From: Clitoria ternatea
Taxonomy: Eukaryota > Streptophyta > Magnoliopsida > Fabales > Fabaceae
Assembly: GCA_037962975.1 (NCBI GenBank)
Contig: CM075675.1
Location: 29,018,501-29,082,500 of the forward strand
Direction of reading: 5' to 3'
Length of the DNA: 64,000 nt
This document shows positions 48,921 to 60,030 of this stretch, piece after piece (position 1 is the stretch's first letter; every line of letters begins with the position of its first letter). Under the pieces are notes generated by a model. That model made no database searches, was not told where the DNA came from, and was given only the letters and a program-made list of their open reading frames with translations. The translations under genes and the position numbers were made by a program.

Positions 48921-49724
48921 TAATCCGGTCTGGATACCGGCCCCCATTCTTGTGACATCAGACTGACCTCATATAAGGAAAACCGGTGTCCTGGTTCAAC
49001 ATTACCACACCGGATATCCGTTGTCTGGCCGTCCGTCCTCACTCCACGACAACATCATTCATTTTCTCCATAACGGTTCTATGTTCATTTTTACAGGGTG
49101 TTTATATAACTGTTGGCTTTTCAGTCACAGCAAGAGAAGAGTCCCTGATAACTTATCAACGAAGACACTGTTTGTAGCAAAATACGTCACATCAATGGCT
49201 TCAGAAAGTAAGTGGGCGTGTCAGCAGATTATGCGGAAAAGGTGATTATCCTCTCCTCTCCCTAGAGGATCGTACTCTGATAATTGACCTACCCTCCTGA
49301 CACATTCTGAAAGTCGAGCCACTTTGATTGACACAATATACACGCAATCAGAGCTAAGGGACCCACCTGCATCCAATGACTCATTTCTCTTACGTTCAAC
49401 TATAAGAAGCCCATATCAATACACATGCATGGTATCGTTGTTCTAACTTACATTCTACTATTACTTCGCTTGAGTATTCACTGAGTTCATACACTCTTCT
49501 AACTTGAGTGTCGGAGAATCTTCACAGGTGGCACCACCTTTCGCCCCCCTTCAACGCGAAACGTTGGTGTGAAGGATCTCCAGGACAACAAGACCGGCCT
49601 CTCCCACTGAGAGACCGGATTAATACATCGGATACTCACAGTTCCGGTGTGCAAACCCTAAAAACACCTGCATTTTTGTGGCTGGTCCCACACCGGATCC
49701 TAGACCCCAGTCCAGACCAGTTCA
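48921..49724 (+). repeat. 3' LTR of the Retand-type element
   Basis: Same length as the 5' LTR (804 bp) with no indels. The first two bases are TA instead of TG. TATAAG lies at 49401-49406. Confidence 0.95.
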
Positions 49725-49729
49725 GTTGC
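49725..49729. repeat. Target-site duplication GTTGC, right copy
   Basis: Identical to 37930-37934. Confidence 0.95.
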
Positions 49730-49859
49730 ATATTCATCCTGAATGGGATAGGGCCCCACCAATTTGCAACATCAAAGAGATAGAGTGATTCACAACCGAT
49801 AGTTAAATAAAAATTTAAACGTGGAAGGTAATAGAAATCGTGCTTGTTAGATATTATAA

Positions 49860-52800
49860 ATGGAGGTACCGGCAAATCGGCGATGGATGTATAATCGACT
49901 AGATCGCAATCGACGAGTGACTGAGGAGTTTATGATGGGGCTATTGGAGTTCATTCCGTTCGCTACGGCAAACACGCTTGGATTTGAAGTGACTCAGAAG
50001 ATTTGTTATCCGTGCTCAAGGTGCAAATGCATGAGTTTGAATACGCGGATGATGTCATGTGCCACCTAACTGAGAAAGGGTTCATGGAAACATACCACTG
50101 CTGGTACAACCATGGTGAGCAGTTACCGCCTAGACCATCAGACGTAACCGTGCAACAGTCTTACTACGAGGTTGGAGGAAACAGGGATACGTACAACAAC
50201 ATAGAACAAATGGTGATGGATCATGTTGGACCCTCCACAGGGCGTATGCTGGAACATAATGACCAAGCAGGTCATGGAGACTCTGACAATGTAGAGGAGG
50301 ATCCTAATCCGGAGGTGAAGAGATTTTATGATTTGTTAGCGGCGGCTCAGACTCCATTGTGGGACGGGTGCAACAGTCACACTGAGTTGTCCGCCTCCCT
50401 AGCTGCTTTAAGCCTAAAGGCAGATTATAATCTTTCTGGAGGTTGTTTTAATAGGATGGTCAATCTGATGGGTTCCACTATGCCTAGTAATCATAGAATG
50501 CCAGCAAACCTGTACCGTGCTAAGAAACAAGTGGCAAACTTGGGGTTGGGTTATGTGAAGATAGAGTGTTGTGTTGGCGGATGTATGCTGTTCAGAAATG
50601 AGTTTGCAGATAAGAGTGTCACAAAATGTCTGCATTGTAATGAGGAACGCTACAAAACTGTTAAAAGGAGAGGGAAGGTAACCCGGATGGCCAGGAAGAA
50701 AATGTGGTACTTCCCTATAACACCGCGTCTTCAACGCCTGTATGCCTCATTGTCTACGGCAAAACACATGCATTGGCATGCTCTGAACCGAACACAAGAG
50801 GGGTTTCTTTGCCATCCTTCCGACGGGAAAGCATGGAAGTGTTTGGATGAGCTATATCTAAACTTTTCTGGCAAGCCGCGCAATGTAAGACTTGGCTTAT
50901 GTACTGATGGGTTTAACCCGTTCGGTCAATACGGAAGAGCTTACTCTTGTTGGCCAGTCATCCTGACCCCATACAATCTGCCTCCTGATATGTGTATGAA
51001 GAGGGAGGTCATGTTTCTATCTATACTGGTTCCAGGACCCAAAAATCCAAAGGCGAACATAGACGTGTTTTTGCAACCGTTGGTTGAAGAGTTATCACAG
51101 TTATGGGATGTCGGGGTAATAACATACGATGCGTCTTTGAAGAACAACTTTATGATGCGTGCTGTTTTGATGTGGACTATTAACGACTTCCCAGCCTATG
51201 GTATGCTTTCTGGATGGTCCACGTTTGGGAAGCTTGCTTGCCCTGTATGCATGGAACATACCGGGGGGGAATCACTCCCTGTTAGTGGCAAGACAAGTTT
51301 CTTTGACTGTCATAGAAAGTTTCTACCGTTGGATCACCCGTTTAGGCGAAACAAAACCACTTTTAAGAAGAACAAGGTTGTTAATGAACCTCTACCCCGT
51401 AGGTTATCTAGTGCACGCGTTTGGCAGAGGGTCGAAGAGTATCCTTATATCTAGGACAAGAGTGTTAAGGAGTTTACGGGTTACGGTAAGGAACACCACT
51501 GGGTGAAGCAGAGTGTCTTGTGGGATTTGCCATATTGGAAAGACTTGTTGTTAAGACACAACATTGATGTCATGCACACTGAACGTAATGTTTTCATGAA
51601 TATTTTTGACACTGTTATGGACATCAAAGGGAGAACAAAGGACAACGAGAAGAGTCATCTAGACCTTCCGATTTGGTGTTTTAGGAAGGAGTTGGAGTTG
51701 AGGGATGCGGGACGTGGAAGAATGTTTAAACCCCATGCAAAATATGCTTTAACTAGACCACAACAGATTGCTGTGTGTATTTGGATGAATGGGTTGACCC
51801 TGCTTGATGGATTCGCTTCTAACTTGAGTAGATGTGTCAACGTGAAGGAGGGCAGGGTGTTTGGCATGAAAAGTCATGATTGCCATGTGTTTATGCAACA
51901 ACTACTCCCGTACGCGTTTCATGCCTTATTGAAGCCTATTTGGAAGCCGTTGGTGGAGTTGAGTCACTTCTTTAAGGAGTTGACGGCTACTTCGTTGACT
52001 GTGGAGAAACTTGTGAAGATGGAAGAAACTATCCTGGTATTGATTTGTAAGTTGGAGCAGATTTTCCCACCAAGTTTTTTTGACTCGATGGAGCATTTGC
52101 CTATCCATCTACCATACGAGGCCTTGCTTGGTGGCCCGGTGCAGTATCGTTGGATGTATCCATTCGAAAGGTGAACACCAGAACTCTTTAATTTCCTTGC
52201 AAACACTTCTTATAATAGTATTTTCTAACTTAACACTATCTTGTTAATGATGTTGAAGATTCTTACGCTCCTTAAAAGATAAAGTGTCGAACAAAGCCTG
52301 CGTTGAAGCATCAATTTGTGAGGCATACTTAGTCGAAGAAATGACAACCTTTGCTTCTTTCTATTTTCCAACGGAGATAGAAACTAGAATGAGTAGAATT
52401 CCCCGCAATCTTGGGGTAGCCAGCCGCACAGGGTTTGATGAACAAACATCGATTTTCAACTATCCTGGTCACCCGGGGGGCAAGCTCACAAAATGTTACA
52501 TTGATGAGAAAGATCGAAAGGCGGCTCACTTGTACATTCTTCTAAATTGCCCAGAAGTGGAACCCTTTATTGAGTAAGTCATAGAAGTTATATGTTACAT
52601 TCTAAACGTAGCTTTTATAGTATCTAAATTTGTTTCCTTTGAATAGCTTATACACAGATATGCTAAAACTTGAGCAAAATGATTTAACTGATGACCAAAT
52701 TTATAGTGAGGTGTCATCCAAGTTCATTGGTTGGTTCGCGCAACACGTAAGACCCGTTTACATATCGTCATTATCTTTGCTTCTAACTCCTGATATCTAA

Positions 52801-53609
52801 CGATGACCTACTTGTTATGTTGTACATAGATACAAGACCCAAACAACCATATTGAAGATTCTTTACTCCAAGCCCTTTCTTGGGGGCCAGTGAAAACTGT
52901 TAAAAAATGGCCTATTTACTACGTAAATGGCTACAAGTTTAATATTCTTCAATGGAGTGAAGGGATGCGCACCCATAACTACGGTGTTTGTGTTAAAGGC
53001 ACCGCCGGACAGTTGGAAGAAGACTTTTATGGAGTGCTGACGGAGATTGTTGAAGTTTCGTTCTCTGGACGACTAAGAAGAGATATTGTTCTATTCAAAT
53101 GTGATTGGTTCGACAATACAATCGGTGTTGGAACAAAGGTTGACAACAACTACGGCTTAGTTGAGGTTAAGAAGAATGGTAGATATAAAGGGTTTGATCC
53201 TTTCATTTTTGCCCAACAAGCTGAGCAGGTTTATTACACCGACTTCCCGGGAGGACATCGGGACTGGTATGCAGTAATCAAGGCCAAGGCCCGAAGTCAA
53301 ATCACTGACAATGTCTCCGAGGAGGTCGATGACGCTTATCAGCTTACACCACACGAGCTCAATGATGTCAATTTGTTGTTCAACATTGATCCGTTCATAA
53401 TGGATGAGACACTCGCCACTACGGGGGATGAACACATTGACAAAGACCTTGTCTCTCGATCAAAACGGTCTAGGGCTGATTTGGATACTGATGAACTTGT
53501 TCAAACAGATAACCACAGTGACACTGAAACTGAGGGAGAATTTGAAACTGAAACAGACACAGAGTATGTAGCTGTTAAACATATATACATAGGTTTATAT
53601 ATATCCTGA
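49860..53609 (+). pseudogene. CACTA transposase TNPD (transposase_21/tnp2), near-intact
   Basis: Exons read as 49860-52170, 52259-52572, 52647-52746 and 52830-53609, all with GT-AG borders and matching phase. Domains in order: transposase-associated N-terminal domain (RRWMYNRLD and the CYPCSRCKC zinc-type motif), then the tnp2 catalytic region (KKMWYFPITPRLQRLYAS, LGLCTDGFNPFGQYGRAYS with a conserved Asp, and INDFPAYGMLSGWSTFGKL). A DUF4218-like part follows (FHALLKPIWKPL...SLKDKV), and then a DUF4216-like part (THNYGVCVKG...FKCDWFDN). Damage is limited to one frameshift near 50030 and one TAG at 51452-51454. The 5' leader was split from its upstream part by the nested retrotransposon, so transcription from the CACTA promoter would have to cross 11.8 kb. 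Confidence 0.9.
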
Positions 53610-53744
53610 GACTAACCTTTCTTTTCATGATTTTATCCATAGATGACGGGACGTCGACTGCCCTTCAGTAGGGGTGGTGGGTCCAGGACCCTCACATCCC
53701 GGCTGGGGACTCCCACCCCAGGACAGGAGACCACTCCATCACCA

Positions 53745-53880
53745 CCACAGTGGACCACTCCATCACCACTACAGCAGAGCACTCTATCACCACCACCACA
53801 GCAGACCACTCCATCACCACCACTACAGCAGACCACCCCATCACCACCACTACAGCAGACCACCCCATCACCCCCACTGA
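53745..53880. repeat. Minisatellite within TNPA coding sequence
   Basis: Five to six copies of a 24-27-bp unit, CCATCACCACCACTACAGCA-like, encode the Pro-rich repeat. Confidence 0.85.
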
Positions 53881-54135
53881 CCACCCCAAAGCAGACTCCT
53901 GGAGTTGGTGGCTTGGAGGACCATGGCCATCAGGCCACCCCACCTCCGGCATCCCCTCTGCCCATGTTGGTACCTGTGCCGGCCGGAGACGAGTAAGTGA
54001 CTAAACTTCAAATACTTTTATGTTATTTGTATGGTACTTTATATTAAACTTTAGTGGAAAGACTTGTTGGTTTATTGGATGTTACTTTAATTAGTACTTG
54101 TATAGATTGAATTGTACTGGGCACTCTTCTGTTTG

Positions 54136-54216
54136 TAACAGGGTAACTATTTAAACTTGGAAATGTTACATTTACAGGGGAGACTCTGCCGAAATTTTGG
54201 GAGTCTCCCTAGATTG
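54136..54216. repeat. CACTA internal direct repeat with hairpin, copy 2
   Basis: GTAACAGGGTAACTATTTAA runs on to ACAGGGGAGACTCTGCCG and GGGAGTCTCCC. It matches 37451-37534 over about 80 bp. Confidence 0.75.
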
Positions 54217-55844
54217 TCCACTGTTATTCTCCTGCTATAATTATTGTCATTACAGCTTTGTTGATAGTAGTCGCACTACCAAAGCGATTACTAAGGTACT
54301 AAAGGCCCAGTGGGATGGTCCTTATATATCTTGGACAGATGCTGGGAAGGTTGTCCAAGATAGGTGGTTTGACACCTTCTCGGTAAGTTCCTAGCTCATT
54401 TGTTGTGACTTGATTTATAAAATAGACCTCTTATTAATTTTGATTTCTCATTTCATTTTACAGCGTGATTACCAGTGGGTGGAGGGTATGATTGATGAGA
54501 TTAGGAAGGTCTTTGCCACAAAGACCTCCAAAATCATCAAGAGTACCCTTTGGAAGGTGAGGACAAGGGTGAGCGCCCTCGTTGGATCCCGGAAGACCAT
54601 TGGGACGGGATGGTCCAAAAGTGGGGCGGTGTCCCGTTCCAGCAGGCGAGTGCTCAGAACAAGGCAAACAGAGCCGCCGATGCTGCAGCCTCAGTTTACA
54701 CTGGGGGTAGCATTTCAACCCTCGAGCACAAGAAAAGATTTGTAAGTATATTTATGTTAAACATTTCTATTATGATTCGTCTGACATGTTTACAAATAAT
54801 AATCTCAATGTTTTTTGTCCACCACAGGAGCTGAGGGAGCACCGGGAGCCTTCTTTGTTTGAGGTCATGCAAATGACCAAGAAGAACAAAGCCGGTGTAT
54901 GGGTAAACCAGAAGACTATGGATCTAGCGGTATTTACTTTTAACTAACACATGCTTATAATTTACAAATCAGCTTACTAATCCTATCATTGTTTTTGAAT
55001 TTACAGGAGGCGTATCAGGCCAGGAGGGCCGAGAAGGAGGCGGACCTGGTGGCTTCCACTCCTGAAGGGGAGGTTCCTCCCACCCTATCTTGTTCTGATG
55101 ACAACGCCATCTATATGGAGGCTGTTGGCGGTGTGAACAAGAAAGGGAGGGTATTTGGATTGGGTGGCGTCGGCACGCAGCTGGCGAAAAAGGGGAAGAC
55201 CCCTTCCTCTTCGTCTTCCTCTGGTCTCCCGACTGAGGTCGTTTAGGTAATTCAAAACCTGAACGATGAGCTACAGGAGGAGCGACGTTAGAGGCAGCTG
55301 TTGGAGGACCGGGCCGAGGCAGATCGACAGCGGGCCGAGACGGACCGACGACGGGCCGAGGAGCAGCACGCCGAGACTCGTCGGCAACTTGCTCAGCAGC
55401 AGGAGCTACTGATGCAGTTGATGGCGAGGCTACCTCCCCCCACTTCCCAGGCGCCCCCACCACCACCCCAGGATCCCCCACCACCATGATTGTATTTTTA
55501 TTATTTATACACATTGTATATTTAATTTATAGTTTTTATGTTATATTTCATTCAGTATTTATTTTGTCATTCTTCATTTATTATATCAATATTTATTGGT
55601 AATTAAATTCAAATCAAAAAGCCTTATTGTAACTATCATTAATAATTCAACCTATTTGATAAATAAATTAAATCCATTATTTTGTTTTTAATAATAATTT
55701 AATATTTTAAAAAAATTATTTAAATTTAATTATAAAATTTTATCAGCCAATACAAAATACAAAATATTAATACATTTTTAAAGTTAAATTAACAAAACCA
55801 GTAAATATTTAACCAATTTTTTTAAAAATTAAAAAATTCCATTT

Positions 55845-56422
55845 AGCGACGGAGTCAGACGATCGCTATAAGATATAAACAGTGATGGACTACAGTAGTC
55901 GCTGAATGTCTACTACAGCGACGGACGAATACGGTCACTCGTAGACTATAACTAGCGACGGAGCTTTTGGTCGCTGTATGACTAACCACAGCGACGGAAG
56001 AATACGGTCGCGGGTAGGCAATGACTAAGCGACGGATAATGTGGTTGCTACATGACTACACATAGCGACGGACTTCTACGGTCGCTGGTAGACTACAACT
56101 AGCGACGGAGATTGTTGTCGCTGTATGACTAACCACAGCGACGGTAAACGGCCATCGTTACTAGCGACGGAGGCATCAGGTCGCTGTATGGCCACAGTTA
56201 GCGACGGCTGAAGTCAGTGAAGCAGAGACCATTTTAGCGACGGTATCATGCCGTCGGCATTGTAGCGACGACCTTTTTATGGTCTTTGATCTATTTTCGA
56301 CGAAGGTTTTAGCGACGGGTGTGTTCCCGTCTCAAATGTCGTCGCTAAAGTATGTAGCGACGGTCTTGGCATGGATTAGCGACCAACTTATTCCGTCGCT
56401 AACAGGTGTTTTTTTGGTAGTG
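55845..56422. repeat. Right subterminal repeat region of the CACTA
   Basis: About fifteen TAGCGACGG/CAGCGACGG motifs, mostly in direct orientation, sit within a larger unit of about 60 bp containing GTCGCTGTATGACTAACCAC. The last 30 bases hold CCGTCGCTAACAGG and the terminal inverted repeat. Confidence 0.85.
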
Positions 56423-56487
56423 ATTAGAGTGCATGTGTGCAAAATTTATTCAGTGTGTATCCACCCGACGATGTATTCCATAGCGGG

Positions 56488-56820
56488 ACGTTGAAGATGA
56501 AGTGGATCTCAGAACAATTTGACAACATTGATGACCACCTTAGGATAAGGTTCAATTGTTAGGTTTGCAAGAGCGTATATTTTACGGATAATCGGTGGTG
56601 TTATCTTCTCCAATCAATCTAGTAGTAGGGCTACAAAGATATTTGCCACTGTTAGAAGACTTGGACAGATGTGGCGAGTATAGTTGGGGTTCTACAGCCC
56701 TATGCTATTTGTATCGGGAATTATGTAAATCAACTGACTATGATCGTTCGTCCATTGTGGCCTCCACCTACTGGTTCAGGTCTGGGCATGGGACAGGTTC
56801 CCGAGCATTGCTCTGATGGT
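56488..56820 (+). pseudogene. Plant mobile domain (PMD) remnant
   Basis: Pieces in shifted frames read KMKWISEQFDNIDDHLRIRF, RFARAYILRIIGGVIF and then YLPLLEDLDRCGEYSWGSTA with CYLYRELCKS. This is the signature of the plant mobile domain found in MAIL/MAIN-type proteins and in transposons. A stop after the first piece and a frameshift near 56630 break it. It lies immediately right of the CACTA, so the insertion may have split it. No PMD sequence is seen on the left side. Confidence 0.75.
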
Positions 56821-56999
56821 CCCACCTCATGATAGACATGTAGGAACTTCCTCTGCTACAAGGTAGGCCTTGTGATGTCAATGTCTTTATTTTTGTTGAT
56901 GTGTTGTTTAAAATTTTGGTAATCGGATAACAAATTTAGTATATTCTATTTTGTAGGTGGTTAGGTAGTTGTACATTTAAGGTTGTCCTATCACCCTCA

Positions 57000-57293
57000 A
57001 CAAAATATATATTCTATAAACTTATAAACCCTAAATATTATATAACAAAATATATATTTTATAAACATACAAACAATAAATAATATTTAACAAAATATAT
57101 ATTATGTTTATTATATAAATAATAACTTCTCTATAAACCTATATTTAAAACAATAAACAAAATAATCCTATAAAAAATAACCATAAACATATAAACAATA
57201 AATAATATTTAACAGAATATATATTATGTTTATTATATAAATAATAACTTCTATATAAAAAATAATATTTAACACAACAAATAGAATAATAAT
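57000..57293. repeat. AT-rich tandem repeat, about 123-bp period, interrupted by the solo LTR
   Basis: AACAATAAATAATATTTAAC with TATATTATGTTTATTATATA recurs at about 57068 and 57191. The sequence after the solo LTR (ATAATCCTATAAAAAAACAA at 60785) resembles 57163-57182, so the array originally continued there. Confidence 0.7.
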
Positions 57294-58429
57294 TGTCGTG
57301 ACCGGGGTCCCGGCGCGCGACGCGGACTGGTTAAAGACAAATAAAAGAAAATTGAAACTGCATTGAAGTGAGGCTCTTGGGAAGCCTAAAAAATAAAGGG
57401 TTCAAGGAGTCGCCACCAATATTTATTAAGGAAAATATTAGGAAAACCTTTAAATAGCACTGGTTTTTTTTTGTTTTAAAAAAATGAGATTCTGTTTAGT
57501 CCGGGAGTCGAATTACAGGAGGGGAAGGTATTAGCACCCCACACTGTCCGTAAAAAACGGTTACCCAAATTGATCATGCATAATTTAAAAAAATGATTAT
57601 CAAATATTTCATCCTTCATAAAACAATCATAAATAATATACACAATAAAAAAATATATATATAAATATGAATAAAACAAAGATAGTAAAAAAATACATCT
57701 TCTAAGTTTGTTGTTTTTTAGTTCTAAGAAAATAAATAAACAAATGATTAAAAGACCATAAAAATAAAAAGATAAAAAAACAATAAGACGTCTTGTCTTA
57801 CTTATTTTCTAGTAAAAAAAATTGATTTTTATTGAGAAATATAAAGTTCAAAACAAATAAATAAATAAATAAATAAAGATAAGAGAAAAAAATAAAATTA
57901 AACACATCAACATGAAGATAAAGAAATATAATACACTTAATTAATTAAAATTGACACGGAATATTATTTAATTATCTTTTAAGAAAATAAGATTAATAAG
58001 ATGTCTCATCTAAATTAATCTCATCTTAAATTTAAGAGAAAAATGAATGAATAAATAACACACTATTTATTAGTCTTGATTTTTTTTATTTTTTATGAAA
58101 ATGATTTTTTCTTAATTATTAAAAGGTTACTAAGAGAAAATAATAGGAAATCATGACCATAATAAAAATGGATAATTATGTATATATATACATATTTATA
58201 AACTATTAAAATGGTCAAACGTAAATAAATAAATAGAAAGTGTAGGAAGATAAATAAATAAAAAAAAGCAAAAAGATAAATAACTAAAAATAAAAAGTAT
58301 AGAGAATAAATAATAATAATAAAATAAAAAAATAAAGGTAGAAAAAAATAAATAAAAAGTTCAAAAAAAATAAAAATAAAAATAAAAATGAATAGACATA
58401 ACAATAAATACATAAAAATAAAAGAGCAG

Positions 58430-58850
58430 AAAAAATAAATACATAAAATAAAGGGGTAGAAAAATAAATAATAAAAAATAATAAAGGAGCAGAAAAGTAA
58501 ATAACAAAAATAAAGCAGTAGAAAAGTAAATAACAAAAATAAAAGGACAGAAAAGTAAATACATAAAAATAAAGGGGCAGAGATGTAAATAACAAAAATA
58601 AAGGGGCAGAAAAGTAAATATATAAAAATAAAGGGGCAGAAATGTAAATAAAAAAAATAAAGGGGCAGAAAAGTAAATACATGAAAATAAAGGGTCAGAA
58701 ATGTAAATAACAAAAATAAAGGGGCAGAAAAGTAAATACATGAAAATAAAAGGGTAGAAATGTAAATAACAAAAAGGGCAGAAAAGTAAATACATGAAAA
58801 TAAATAGGCAGAAAAGTAAATAAAAATAAAGGGACGGGAAAGTAAATAAA
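58430..58850. repeat. Minisatellite AAATAAAGGGGCAGAAAAGTAAATAC-type
   Basis: About fifteen imperfect copies of a 25-35-bp unit containing AATAAAGGGGCAGAAAAGTA lie within the solo LTR. Looser copies continue to about 59215. The long hydrophobic ORF on the minus strand is a by-product. Confidence 0.85.
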
Positions 58851-59694
58851 TAAAATAAAAGGGCATAAAAATAAATAAATAAAGATAAAAATGTAAAAAA
58901 TAAAAAAATAAACTAATAATTGCAGAAATATAAAGTGCGGATAAATAAAATGCAGAAAAATAAATTAACAATAATAAAAGTACAGAAAAGTAAATAAAGA
59001 GGAATAAAAGTGTAAAAAAAAATAAAATAAAATAAAATAAAAATAAAGGTACAAATAAATAAATAAAGATGGAGATGCATAAAAATAAATAAACAGATAA
59101 ATAACTGCAGAAAAATAAAGTGCAGGAAAATAAAGTGCTTGAATATAAATAAAGAAAAATAAAAGTGCAGAAAAATAAATAACAATTAAATAAGACGAAC
59201 AAATAAATATAAATAAACAACTTTGTATTAATAAAAAATACCTTGGTACAAGATCAATTACAGAGAAACTAGAACGGAAGTCAGGAAATCAATTTTGTGT
59301 AGATTTCCTTTGCTTTTGGCTTTGTTTGGACTTGATTTGAAGGTATTTGGATACCGGTTACAACACTTAGACAGTATTTTAGCTCACAAAAACTCATATA
59401 CTAAGACAAACAAGAGTGGTGCACTCATTTTCCTAACTAGAATTACACAAAGTAATTTTTGAAAACCAAAACTTCTAAAAATTCTCACAAAAATTTAACA
59501 CTCTTTTCCCTCTTTTTCCTCTTCTTCCTCTAAAATGCCTCAATATCACCTTCTATTTATAGAAGGAAATTGGCATTGGATCCTCCCTAAAAGATATCAC
59601 TTTCTTACTTTTCCAATTTGTCTAAATTCCATGTCAATTTCCCCAATTTTCTCCAATTATCCAACCAAACCGGGGCCCACCACTAAAAACCACC

Positions 59695-60030
59695 GTAACC
59701 CCCTTTTTCTTTTTCTTTTTCTTTTTTTTTCTTTTTTCTTAATTTTCATTTTTTTTAAAACTTTTTTTTTGGACTTTTTTTTTGGGCCCATTTCTTTTCT
59801 TTTTTTTTGGGCTTTTTTTTTATTTTTTTTGTTTTGTTTTGTTTTTTTTTGGCCCTTTTTTTTTCTCTTTTTTTCTTTTTCTTTTCTTTTTTTTTGTCCC
59901 TTTTTATTTATTTTTATTTTTTGTTTTCGTTTTTTTTATTTTTTTATTTTATTTTTTGATTTTTTTTTGATTTTTTTTTGATTTTTTTTTTGCCCATTTA
60001 TTTTTCTATTTTATTTTTTTTGGGCCTTTT
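59695..60030. repeat. T-rich low-complexity tract
   Basis: Runs of eight to ten T separated by C, G or A. The TTTGGGCC and TTTGGCCC interruptions recur. Confidence 0.9.

Larger units (their letters stand above)
37935..49724 (+). mobile_element. Complete Tat/Retand-type gypsy retrotransposon
   Basis: An 11,790-bp element with two 804-bp LTRs, primer-binding site, gag-pol in one frame, a 59-bp tandem repeat, two antisense ORFs, a polypurine tract and a perfect 5-bp target duplication. The second, archaeal-type RNase H in pol and the antisense ORF placed between pol and the 3' LTR are hallmarks of the Tat lineage as seen in Retand and Grande elements. About 18 of 804 LTR positions differ (2.2 percent). 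With a rate of 1.3e-8 per site per year, measured in grasses and only indicative here, that would be somewhat under one million years. Confidence 0.95.
53643..55489 (+). pseudogene. CACTA TNPA-like protein (plant transposase_24), lightly damaged
   Basis: Exons: 53643-53992 (Pro/Thr/Gln-rich, with a nine-residue repeat TPSPPLQQT), then 54255-54382 (KAITKVLKAQWDGPYISW). Next comes 54465-54739 (DNA-binding-type region with GERPRWIPEDHWDGMVQKWG, frameshift near 54565). The last are 54830-54928 (ELREHREPSLFEVMQMTKKN) and 55006-55489 (QARRAEKEADL, a Gly/Ser-rich stretch, then a charged coiled coil). Stops at 55243 and 55288 interrupt the last exon. This is the layout of En/Spm TNPA-type proteins, which bind the subterminal repeats and assist TNPD. 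An intron carries the second copy of the 80-bp hairpin repeat (54136-54216). Confidence 0.8.
31935..56422 (+). mobile_element. CACTA (En/Spm) transposon with captured gene fragment and nested retrotransposon
   Basis: The right end, read inward, is CACTACCAAAAAAAC (56422-56408). The left end is a diverged match, CATAACTAAAAAAAC (31935-31949), with 12 of 15 bases the same. Both ends carry arrays of TAGCGACGG/CCGTCGCTA subterminal motifs. Between them lie TNPD (49860-53609) and TNPA (53643-55489) on the plus strand and a captured RZ1A fragment. The flanking triplets are ATC (left) and ATT (right), so the 3-bp target duplication is at best imperfect. Without the 11,790-bp nested Retand-type element and its duplicated 5 bp, the transposon is about 12.7 kb, a normal size for an autonomous CACTA. 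Confidence 0.85.

Noticed and set aside
53633..53952. Gly/Val/Cys-rich ORFs opposite TNPA exon 1
   Set aside because: Shadow of the CCATCACCACC minisatellite.
58093..59220. 375-residue ORF on the minus strand, very rich in Phe, Tyr, Leu and Ile
   Set aside because: It is a translation of the AAATAAA-type minisatellite in the solo LTR. Overlapping ORFs in other frames have the same composition, so it is not a membrane protein gene.
59535..59981. 148-residue Phe-rich ORF on the plus strand
   Set aside because: Encoded by the T-rich tract; low complexity only.
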